Source of the DNA: Acanthosepion esculentum
Taxonomy: Eukaryota; Mollusca; Cephalopoda; Sepiida; Sepiidae
Length of the DNA: 64,000 bases
NCBI GenBank assembly: GCA_964036315.1
Contig: OZ038517.1
Location: forward strand, 15,868,213-15,932,212
Direction of reading: 5' to 3'
A program made the translations under genes and the position numbers. The stretch's first letter is position 1; each line of letters opens with the position of its first letter. This document shows positions 1 through 9,800 of the stretch, piece after piece. The notes below the pieces were generated by a model. It was given only the letters and a program-made list of their open reading frames with translations, was not told the DNA's origin and searched no databases.

Positions 1-32
1 TTTCTTTTTGTTATAATTTCGTCTTGTTTCTT

Positions 33-79
33 TTCCTTCCTTCCTTCCTTCCTTCCTTCCTTCCTTCCTTCCTTCCTTT
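33..79. repeat. (TTCC)n microsatellite
   Basis: About eleven uninterrupted TTCC units. The following 80-480 is low-complexity AT-rich sequence in which I recognise no gene or element. Confidence 0.95.
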
Positions 80-486
80 TCAGCCACACGCCTTTCTTAA
101 TTTCTTCTTTGAGTTTGTATCATTTTTTACAATTCCCCACAGAGTAGGCAAAATTCTTTAAGTATTTCCCCCCCAAATAATTTTTTCTCATCTATCTCTC
201 CCATCATCTAAATGTCTAAATCCCCTGAAAATCGATAGAATAGGATTACCATTTCCTATAATTCATGAAGAGATTAACAATGTCCTCAATTATCATTCCT
301 TGCCGGATAAGTTTTTATTTTGTTCTGTCATATATAAGTTTGCTTTGCCTCAAAATTTATATGGTACGAATTAACGTTAAGAAGAAAACAGGAAAAGACT
401 GTATGAATGAAACAATGGGCATAATGTAATATTTTTTCTATCCTTCAAATCTTATGTGACATTTTGCATTAGATTATAGCCGGTAT

Positions 487-2400
487 TTCATTCATTTATT
501 CATTCATTTATTCAATCATTTCATTCAATCATTCGTTCATTCATTGGTTCGTTCATTCATTCATTCATTCGTTCATTCATTTATTCATTCGTTCATTTTT
601 TCATTCATTCATTCATTTTTTCATTCATTCGTTCATTTTTTCATACATTCGTTCATTTTTTCATTCATTCACTTATTCCTTCGTTCATTTTTTTATTCAT
701 TCACTCATTCCTTCATTTATTCATTCATTCGTCCATTCATTCATTTATTCATTCGTTCATATTTTTCATTCATTCATTCGTTCATTTATTCATTTTTTCG
801 TTCATTTTTCATTCATACGTTCATTTTTTCATTCATTCGTTCATTCATTCATTGATTCATTTTTTCATTCATTTATCCATTGTATCATTCGTTTATTTTT
901 TCATTCATTCATTCATTCATTTTTTCATTTATTCATTCATTCGTTCACTTTTTATTGATTCATCGTTAATTTTTTCTTTCATTCATTCATACGTTCATTC
1001 ATTCAATCATTCGTTCATTCATTCATTTATTCGTTCATTTATTCATTCATTAGTTCATTTTTCATTAATTCGTTCATTTTTTCATTGATTCGTTCATTCA
1101 TCCATTAGTTCATTCATTCATTTTTTCATTCATTCGTTCATTGTTTCATTCGTTCATTTTTTCATTCATTCATTCATTCGTTAATTTTGCATTCATTGAT
1201 TCCTTCATTCGTTCATTCATTCAATCATTCGTCCATTTATTCGTTTATTTATTCATTCATTCATTCATTCATTCATTTTTTCATTCATTCATTCGTTGAT
1301 TTATTTAATTATTCGTTCATTCATTCGTTCATTCATTCATTCGTTCATTTATTCATTCATTCGTTCATTTTCATTCATTTGTTCATTTTTCTCTGATTCC
1401 TTCATTTGTTTTTTTTTCAGTCATTCGTTCATTCAATCGTTCATTTTTCATTCATTCGTTCATTTTTACATTCATTCGTTCATTTTTTCATTCGTTCATT
1501 CGTTTATTTTTCATTCATTCATTTATTCATTTGTTCTGTTTTTTCATTTATTCCTTCATTCGTTCATTTTTTCATTCATTCATTCCTTCATTCAATGAAT
1601 CGTTCATTCATTCCTTCATTTATTCACACATTCGTTCATTTTTATTTATTCGTTCATTTTTTCATTCATTCGTTCATTTTTTCAGCCATTCGTTCATTTT
1701 TTCATTCATTCATTCGTTCATTTTTTCATTCATTCGTACATTTTTTCATTTATTCATTCATTCATTCGTTCATTTATTCATTCATTCGGTCACTTTTCAT
1801 TCATTCGTTCATTTTTTCCCTTATTCGTTCATTCATTCATTCGTTCATTTTTTCAGTCATTAGTTCATTTTTCATTCATTCATTCGTTCATTTTTTCATT
1901 CATTCGTACATTTTTTCATTTATTCGTTCTTTCATTCGTTCATTTTGCATTCATTCGTTCATTTTTTCATTCATTCGTTCATTCATTCATTCGTTCATTT
2001 TTCATTTATTCATTCGTTTATTTTTCATTCAATCATTTATTCATTTGTTCATTTTTTCATTCATTCATTAATTTTTTCAATCATTCGTTCATTCATTCAT
2101 TCGTTCAGTTTTTCATTCATTTACTCATTCATTCGTTCATATTTTTCATTCATTATCTCATTCCTTCATTTATTCATTCATTCATCCATTCATTCATTCT
2201 TTTGTTCATTTTTTCATCCAATCGTTCATATTTTCCTTCATTTATTCATTCATTGTTTCATTCGTTCATTTTTTCATTCATTCGTTCATTTTTTCATTCA
2301 TTCGTTCATTCATTCAATTTTTCATTCATTCATTCATTGTTTCATTCGTTTATTTTTCATTCATTCATTCGTTCATTTTTTCATTCTTTTTCTTCAGTCA
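487..2400. repeat. Degenerate (TTCA/TTCG)n simple-repeat block, about 1.9 kb
   Basis: The block is built almost entirely of 4-bp TTCA and TTCG units with TTTTTT interruptions, giving longer phrases such as CATTCGTTCATTTTTTCATT repeated irregularly. All three forward frames are stop-poor and read as Phe/Ile/His/Ser-rich peptides (HSFIHSF...). These overlapping ORFs are a property of the repeat and are not annotated as genes. The block ends sharply near 2400 and the sequence changes to GATA-type repeats. Confidence 0.95.
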
Positions 2401-2436
2401 TAGATGGGATAGCGAATGAAGTTACTGATTGCTAGC

Positions 2437-2689
2437 TAGCTAGATTGATAGATAATGGAATCATAGATAGATAATGAATTCACAGATAGATAGATAGATA
2501 GATAGATAGGTAGATAGATAGATAGATTCACAGATAGATAGATTGATAGATAATGAATTCACAAACAGATAGATAGATAATAAATTCACAAATAGATAGA
2601 TAGATTGATAGATAGATTGATATATAATGAATACATAGATGGATAAATAGATAGATAGATAGATAATGGACCGAATAAGATAGATAGAT

Positions 2690-2772
<83 letters not shown>

Positions 2773-2910
2773 TTAACAGAGCAAAGATGCGGACAGATAG
2801 ATAAATAGATTGCTATGAATAAAGAAACAGATAGATAGATAGATAGATAGATAATGAATTCACAGATAGATAGATAGGTATCTAGATAGATAGAAACAGA
2901 TAGACAGACT

Positions 2911-2950
<40 letters not shown>

Positions 2951-3051
2951 TAGATAGATAGATAGATAGATATTAACGAAGCAAAGATGCGGACAGATAA
3001 ATATGTAGATATGAATAGAGAAACAGATAGATTGATGTGTGAGTAGAAAGG

Positions 3052-3147
<96 letters not shown>

Positions 3148-3240
3148 TTAACAGAGCAAAGATGCGGACAGATAGATAAATAGATTGATATGAATAGAGA
3201 AACAGGTAGATAGATAGATAGATAAATAGATAGATAGATT
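2437..3240. repeat. Composite (GATA)n/(TA)n repeat with a reiterated spacer
   Basis: Runs of GATA/TAGA alternate with pure (TA)n tracts at 2693-2744, 2914-2946 and 3055-3119. After each TA tract the same roughly 60-bp spacer follows (ATTAACRRAGCAAAGATGCG, then GGACAGATA and ATGAATARAGAAACAG), near 2771, 2974 and 3147. The array is therefore a larger unit of about 175-205 bp, [TA]n-[GATA]n-spacer, repeated three times. It is not a plain microsatellite. The minus-strand Tyr/Ile/Ser-rich ORF over it is a repeat artefact. Confidence 0.9.
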
Positions 3241-3353
3241 GTTAACCCAATTCTTGTTATCTACCTTTGTTTGTGATAACTTAGTTACAACAGTTTGTTT
3301 CCTTCTTTCCTGCGTCTTTCTTCCTTCCTTTCTTCGTATACTCTTTCCAGCAT

Positions 3354-3419
3354 GTTTCTTCTTCTTCTTCTTCTTCTTCTTCTTCTTCTTCTTCTTCTTC
3401 TTCTTCTTCTTCTTCTTCT
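3354..3419. repeat. (CTT)n microsatellite
   Basis: About 21 CTT units, followed by unique sequence. A short forward ORF over it encodes a poly-Phe run and is not considered a gene. Confidence 0.95.
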
Positions 3420-4689
3420 ATAATCCATGTTCCTTCATGTGGGTGATTATGGCTGTCCGCAATTTCCCGCTTCTTATACCCCTATGCAACTTTTGACCAC
3501 AGTTTGCTATACTTGCTCGAATCATATATTTCATTCCTCGGAAGGAGCCTCATAATATCGAACATCATTCAAAATACCATCAAATGGTAGTGATAATAGT
3601 AATATTAATATTAGCCGTTTCCCTATAAGGAAACATTTGGCATTCATAGACCGAGCAGCCAACACTGCTCTCGGTGAAATTTGTAAAATCTTACTCTTAC
3701 AACTATATTTCAGGAAAATAGGTTCACCCAGTCCAGTAGCTATTATCGCTCTTTACATTATTAATGGGGGTTTCCTTCCTAAGCTTTTGTTTGAAGTGCT
3801 TTGGAATGTTAACATCTTGATTATAACTTCGAGTTAAATGTGCCATCCATTTTAGCTCTTGCTGCTGTCGGTAGTCCTCGACCTGTGTGGTTTCTCTTAT
3901 TTCGTACAATTCTTTGTGATTCTGTAGCGCCAGTTCCCAATGTTCAAAGAAGAATGATCTTTGACAAGACTCTCAGGCTTAGTTAGGTCAAAGCCTTTTT
4001 TTCCTGTATTGATCTTAGGAAGCGTTGTATACAGCTGACAGTTTTGACATTTAGATGCATCCATAGGAAAGTCTCGATGCTACGAGGCTATTTAAGTACA
4101 TCAAATTAACGAGAAACTGAAAGGTAGACTCTCTAGCCATGTTCGTTTACGTTGCAGCCTGCCTAGGAGAAGGAAAAATGAATTTTAAAAAGAAGTCATC
4201 GGGGGACCACTCGATTTCCCAGAATGCATGGAAATTCATCAATAAAGAAAATGAATTAGCCGTGTCATGATCGCTTATGTCGTAAAATGGCAAGCAAGGG
4301 TTTACAATAAAAACGAACAAGATTCAAATTGACAGATGATGATGTTTTGATGTAGATTTAGATGATTGTATGTGACAGGGAAGCAAGAATTTGTAAGCGT
4401 GTTCCACTTGCGAATGGTGCGAGAGAAGAAGTTGCCAAACAAAGTCAAGCTCGATAAATGATCACATTTTCCACCAGGAATAAAAAAAAATATATTTGCT
4501 CATTTGGGAGTAATCCACAACGTACAATACCACGGCAGTTCAAGGTATTTAAAAATTACTCATGTTTAATTATCCGTGAATAAATATCTTCGCAAAAAAG
4601 TTTATTAATCGAAAACAATCAAAATAATGTTTTCATCTTGTCCCTTTTTAAACTTGTCGCTGGTCAAATCGAAACAGATTTCATTAACT
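3420..4689. other. Low-repeat spacer
   Basis: AT-rich sequence with no intact gene. The only coding-like trace is the minus-strand fragment listed separately at 3724-3985. Around 4560-4690 the DNA may already belong to the LINE that becomes recognisable at 4690, but the reading is too degraded to set that boundary. Confidence 0.5.
3724..3985 (-). pseudogene. Possible LINE reverse-transcriptase C-terminal scrap
   Basis: The minus strand encodes a 61-residue open stretch beginning MYEIRETTQVEDYRQQQELK and continuing WMAHLTRSYNQ. The reading can be extended upstream (higher coordinates) as ...WELALQNHKEL. The Q-rich ...EDYRQQQELKWMAHLTR... phrase is reminiscent of the region after the polymerase domain of some animal non-LTR retrotransposons. 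It stops after about 85 residues and has no RT motifs. The family assignment is from memory of the style of such tails, so it is weak; a protein search would decide it. Confidence 0.3.
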
Positions 4690-5625
4690 GTTCACAGTTT
4701 TTTCTCGGACTGACATTTTTCGCTGTCGTGAAGTGGAAAGATTATATTGAATCAATTTCTAGGTCTGCTGTTAGGAAAGTTGGTTCACTGTAACGACGTT
4801 CGACATTTTTTCTCGCCCAAATCTGTCTTACACGTATATAAGTCTACCATTCGTCATTGCTTTGAATATTGCAAAGATTATATTGAATCAATTTCTAGGT
4901 CTGCTGTTAGGAAAGTTGGTTCACTGTAACGACGCCCGACATTTTTTCTCGCCCAAATCTGTCTTACACGAATATAAGTCTACCATTCGTCATTGCTTTG
5001 AATATTGCAAAGATTATATTGAATCAATTTCTAGGTCTGCTGTTAGGAAAGTTGGTTCACTGTAACGACGCCCGACATTTTTTCTCGCCCAAATCTGTCT
5101 TACACGAATATAAGTCTACCATTCGTCATTGCTTTGAATATTGCAAAGATTATATTGAATCAATTTCTAGGTCTGCTGTTAGGAAAGTTGGTTCACTGTA
5201 ACGACGCCCGACATTTTTTCTCGCCCAAATCTATCTTACACGAATATAAGTCTACCATTCGTCATTGCTTTGAATATTGCAAAGATTATATTGAATCAAT
5301 TTCTAGGTCTGCTGTTAGGAAAGTTGGTTCACTGTAACGACGCCCGACATTTTTTCTCACCCAAATCTGTCTTACACGAATATAAGTCTACCATTCGTCA
5401 TTGCTTTGAATATTGCTGCCACATCTAGTCTGGTACGCCTGCTGTATATGTGGCGATTCTTGGTGGAATACGAAGAAGAATCTATAATGTTATTGGTTCT
5501 GACCTGGCATATCGGCTTCCATCACTTTCCCACCGACGTAACGTGGCTTCCTTGCGCCTTTCCTATACATTCTGGATAACTGTTCGGAAAAATTCCTGGT
5601 ACCGAGACTTTAATCGCAGTAATTT
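4690..5625 (+). pseudogene. LINE (jockey-like) reverse-transcriptase C-terminal fragment, interrupted by internal duplication
   Basis: The forward strand reads KWKDYIESISRSAVRKVGSL, then (one base out of frame) ARHFFSPKSVLHEYKSTIRH and FEYC. After a tandem duplication it continues CCHIWSGTPAVYVAILGGIR, RRIYNVIGSDLAYRLPSLSH, RRNVASLRLSYTFW. This is the post-catalytic region of non-LTR retrotransposon reverse transcriptases of the jockey/CR1 type, where phrases like FSPxxxLxIYKSxIRPxxEYC and HRRNVASL are characteristic. The catalytic YADD region is not present, so the fragment is 5'-truncated. The frame break between GSL and ARHFF is shared by all copies of the duplication, so the element was already dead when the duplication arose. 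Reading stops near 5620. What should follow, the LWNSLP C-terminal motif, is found about 1.2 kb downstream as the monomer of the 125-bp satellite. Confidence 0.75.
4738..5417 (+). repeat. 136-bp tandem repeat, 5 copies, inside the LINE fragment
   Basis: The unit begins AAGATTATATTGAATC at 4738, 4874, 5010, 5146 and 5282, exactly 136 bp apart, and the last copy ends where the LINE reading resumes at 5418. Copies differ by one or a few bases (for example CGTTCGAC in copy 1 against CGCCCGAC later, CTATCTT in copy 4, TCTCACCC in copy 5), so the expansion is recent. Because 136 is not a multiple of three, each copy shifts frame, which generates several overlapping 60-67-residue ORFs that are not genes. 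Confidence 0.95.
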
Positions 5626-5640
5626 GATTGATTCATTCAC

Positions 5641-5690
5641 TTGTTTGTTTAACGGCATATCAAGTCCTTTATGGGTCATTTAATGTCGGA
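5641..5690 (+). repeat. Dispersed motif copy 1 (ACGGCATATCAA...TTTAATG(C)CG)
   Basis: TTGTTTAACGGCATATCAAG is followed by TCCTTTATGGGTCATTTAATGTCGG. The same roughly 45-bp motif recurs at 6609-6664 and 45280-45326 (same strand) and at 58978-59030 and 62372-62430 (opposite strand). At the last three it forms one end of elements E1, E2 and E3. Here it lies just after the LINE reading stops. The sequence to 5760 is otherwise unremarkable. Confidence 0.8.
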
Positions 5691-5768
5691 ATTGAATTTT
5701 CTTGGGAGCTTTAAAGTAATAACAATTTGATATGTTATTCTACTTTCACAGTTGAATACATGGTAGAT

Positions 5769-6422
5769 CAGTGCCACTGAAAGTGGTGGTCCGCGAACTG
5801 GTGCCGATACGCGAACTAGTGTCCAGGCCGTGCTAAAGAATCATTTGTAAAGATTAAGGTTATGTCATTTTTGTTTTTCTTTAATAAACTGCTTATTTTT
5901 TTAATTACTTTTTATATGCCTTGATATTGAATTATTTTTTGCAAAAGATAAAAAATAGCCAACTTTTATTATATTCATTATACATATAGTTCCCGGTCTA
6001 AATTAATATTACCACAAAACATTACAGATACGTGACACATTAAGAGAAAAAAATGCTGGTTCACCATATCAGATAGTTTGAGAAGCACTGGTCTAGAGAT
6101 CAAACCGCAGTCCATGCAGTGGTAGCAATCAGGTTCTCTACAGCTAAAGAAATTAAAAACACAAAAATCACGGTCATGAATTTTGTTTATAAAGAAGGGA
6201 TTCAGATAATTCTCTTTAGAAGGGCCAAACACTTAATGCAGAATACTAACTTGGTGTGCCAATTGAAAGAGGTATTCAAAGAGAAAATAGTCAACTTTTA
6301 TTATATTCATTACAAATATCGTTTCCGGTATAAATTGATATTAGCACGAGATATTCCAGGTACGTGCCACATTGAGAAAAAAAAATGGCCGTCTGCCATA
6401 TCAGATAGTTTGGGAAGCACTG
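5769..6422. mobile_element. Non-autonomous hAT-like DNA transposon with 8-bp target-site duplication
   Basis: The element starts CAGTGCCACTGAAAGTGG and ends TTTGGGAAGCACTG, so both ends read CAGTGC inwards, typical of hAT termini (CAGxG). It is flanked by identical 8-bp direct repeats TGGTAGAT at 5761-5768 and 6423-6430; an 8-bp duplication is the hAT signature. It is 654 bp long and encodes no transposase. It contains two diverged copies of its own right end: 5955-6092 and 6285-6422 both read AACTTTTATTATATTCATTA... through ...CCATATCAGATAGTTTG(A/G)GAAGCACTG. A 106-residue forward ORF inside (6119-6439) runs through the right end into flanking DNA and is not a plausible protein. Assignment to hAT rests on ends plus duplication length, both visible here. 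Confidence 0.8.
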
Positions 6423-6608
6423 TGGTAGATGATACCTAGCTTTTGTTTGTGCATATACATGTTTGTGTGGTCATGATTACTAGAGTCGGTGGTACGTGTG
6501 TTTTATGTTATACTTTGGTTGAAGTTATATCTTGGAATAAAGTTTGGTCTCTTTAAGAAATTGTAGAATATTATATGGATTAATGTCCTGGAAAATTTCT
6601 TTCATGTA

Positions 6609-6805
6609 GGTTGGTTGATTTTGTTTAGCGGCATATCAACACACCTCTGGGTTATTTAATGCCGAATTCTGAATAAATTATGCACAGTTATATGATATCA
6701 ACTAAACATAATTTGAATGCCTTCAACTACAGATAAAAATGAATTGTTGCTCATTTTACTATAAAATATACTGTTGGTCATATATAAAATGCATTGTTGC
6801 TATTT
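6609..6805 (+). repeat. Dispersed motif copy 2 followed by core-like units, abutting the satellite
   Basis: GGTTGATTTTGTTTAGCGGC then ATATCAACACACCTCTGGGTTATTTAATGCCG matches the end motif of E1-E3. It is followed, after about 70 bp, by three loose units (AAAATGAATTGTTGCTCATT, AAATATACTGTTGGTCATAT, AAAATGCATTGTTGCTATTT) that resemble the core units of E1 (AAAATGTATTGTTGGTAATA). The last unit ends ATTTTTTCG and passes directly into the first satellite monomer, whose own start is TTTTCGCTTGTGG. I infer a partial element of the E family fused to the satellite; no matching opposite end is seen. Confidence 0.6.
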
Positions 6806-6808
6806 TTT

Positions 6809-9800
6809 CGCTTGTGGAACTCTCTTCCGGATTCTTGCTTTCCATTCAACTTTGATCTTCAAATATTTAAATGCTATGTCAATTGTTATCTACTGTCTTC
6901 CTGATTACTCTTCTATTGTTCTCACTCAATTTTCGCTTGTGGAACTCTCTTCCGGCTTCTTGCTTTCCTTTCAACTTTGATCTTCAAAAATTTAAATGCA
7001 ATGTCAATCGTTATCTACTGTCTTCCTGATTACTCTTCTATTGTTCTCACTCAATTTTCGCTTATGGAACTCTCTTCCGGATTCTTGCTTTCCATTCAAC
7101 TTTGATCTTCAAAAATTGAAATGCAATGTCAATCGTTATCTACTGTCTTCCTGATTACTCTTCTGTTGTTCTCACTCAATTTCCGCTTGTGGAACTCTCT
7201 TCCGGCTTCTTGCTTTCCTCTCAACTTTGATCTTCAAAAATTGAAATGCAATATCAATCGTTATCTACTGTCTTCCTGATTACTCTTTTATTGTTCTCAC
7301 TCAATTTTCGCTTGTGGAACTCTCTTCCGGCTTCTTGCTTTCCTCTCAACTTTGATCTTCAAAAATTGAAATGCAATGTCAATCGTTATCTACTGTCTTC
7401 CTGATTACTCTTCTATTGTTCTCACTCAATTTTCGCTTGTGGAACTCTCTTCCGGCTTCTTGCTTTCCTCTCAACTTTGATCTTAAAAAATTTAAATGCA
7501 ATGTCAGTCATTATCTACTGTCTTCCTGATTACTCTTCTATTGTTCTCACTCAATTTTCGCTTGTGGAACTATCTTCCAGCTTCTTGCTTTCCAGTCAAC
7601 TTTGATCTACAAAAATTGAAATGCAATGACAATCGTTATCTACTGTCTTCCTGATTACTCTTCTATTGTTCTCACTCAATTTTCGCTTGTGGAACTATCT
7701 TCCAGCTTCTTGTTCTCCTTTCAACTTTGATCTTCAAAAATTGAAATGCTATGTCAATCGTTATCTCCTGTCTTCCTGATTACTCTTCTATTGTTCTCAC
7801 TCAATTTTCGCTTGTGGAACTCTCTTCCGGCTTCTTGCTTTCCATTCAACTTTGATCTTCAAAAATTGAAATGCAATGTCAATCGTTATCTACTGTCTTC
7901 CTGATTACTCTTCTATTGTTCTCACTCAATTTTCGCTTGTGGAATTCTCTTCCGGCTTCTTGCTTTCCTTTCAACTTTGATCTTCAAAAATTGAAATGCT
8001 ATGTCAATCGTTATCTCCTGTCTTCCTGATTACTCTTCTATTGTTCTCACTCAATTTTCGCTTGTGGAACTCTCTTCCGGCTTCTTGCTTTCCATTCAAC
8101 TTTGATCTACAAAAATTGAAATGCAATGTCAATCGTTATCTACTGTCTTCCTGATTACTCTTCTATTGTTCTCACTCAATTTTCGCTTGTGGAACTCTCT
8201 TCCGGCTTCTTGCTTTCATTTCAACGTTGATCTTCAAAAATTTAAATGCAATGTCAATCGTTATCTACTGTCTTCCTGATTACTCTTCTATTGTTCTCAC
8301 TCAATTTCCGCTTGTGGAACTCTCTTCCGGCTTCTTGTTTTCCTTTCAACTTTGATCTTCAAAAATTGAAATGCTATGTCAATCGTTATCTACTGTCTTC
8401 CTGATTACTCTTCTATTGTTCTCACTCAATTTTCGCTTGTGGAACTCTCTTCCGGCTTCTTGCTTTCCTTTCAACTTTGATCTTAAAAAATTTGAATGTA
8501 ATGTCAATCGTTATCTACTGTCTTCCTGATTACTCTTCTATTGTTCTCAGTCAATTTTCGCTTGTGGAACTCTCTTCCGGCTTCTTGCTTTCCTTTCAAC
8601 TTTGATCTTAAAAAATTTGAATGTAATGTCAATCGTTATCTACTGTCTTCCTGATTACTCTTCTATTGTTCTCACTCAATTTTCGCTTGTGGAACTCTCT
8701 TCCGGCTTCTTGCTTTCCTTTCAACTTTGATCTTAAAAAATTTGAATGTAATGTCAATCGTTATCTACTGTCTTCCTGATTACTCTTCTATTGTTCTCAC
8801 TCAATTTTCGCTTGTGGAACTCTCTTCCGGCTTCTTGCTTTCCTTTCAACTTTGATCTTAAAAAATTTGAATGTAATGTCAATCGTTATCTACTGTCTTC
8901 CTGATTACTCTTCTATTGTTCTCACTCAATTTTCGCTTGTGGAACTCTCTTCCGGCTTCTTGCTTTCCTTTCAACTTTGATCTTAAAAAATTTGAATGTA
9001 ATGTCAATCGTCATCTACTGTCTTCCTGATTACTCTTCTATTGTTCTCACTCAATTTTCGCTTGTGGAACTCTCTTCCGGCTTCTTGCTTTCCTTTCAAC
9101 TTTGATCTTCAAAAATTTGAATGTAATGTCAATCGTTATCTACTGTCTTCCTGATTACTCTTCTATTGTTCTCACTCAATTTTCGCTTGTGGAACTCTCT
9201 TCCGGCTTCTTGCTTTCCTTTCAACTTTGATCTTAAAAAATTTGAATGTAATGTCAATCGTTATCTACTGTCTTCCTGATTACTCTTCTATTGTTCTCAC
9301 TCAATTTTCGCTTGTGGAACTCTCTTCCGGCTTCTTGCTTTCCTTTCAACTTTGATCTTCAAAAATTGAAATGCTATGTCAATCGTTATCTACTGTCTTC
9401 CTGATTACTCTTCTATTGTTCTCACTCAATTTTCGCTTGTGGAACTCTCTTCCGGCTTCTTGCTTTCCTTTCAACTTTGATCTTAAAAAATTTGAATGTA
9501 ATGTCAATTGTTATCTACTGTCTTCCTGGTTACTCTTCTATTGTTCTCACTCAATTTTCGCTTGTGGAACTCTCTTCCGGCTTCTTGCTTTCCTTTCAAC
9601 TTTGATCTTCAAAAATTTGAATGTAATGTCAATCGTTATCTACTGTCTTCCTGATTACCCTTCTATTGTTCTCACTCAATTTTCCCTTGTGGAACTCTCT
9701 TCCGGCTCCTTGCTTTCCTTTCAACTTTGATCTTCAAAAATTTAAATGCAATGTCAATCGTTATCTACTGTCTTCCTGATTACTCTTCTATTGTTCTCAC

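Noticed and set aside
544..2435. Several 69-221-residue forward ORFs rich in His-Ser-Phe-Ile
   Set aside because: All are frames of the TTCA/TTCG simple repeat; no start context, domain or non-repetitive sequence.
5978..6439. 84- and 106-residue ORFs within the hAT-like element
   Set aside because: They cross the duplicated right ends and an element boundary; no transposase motif.
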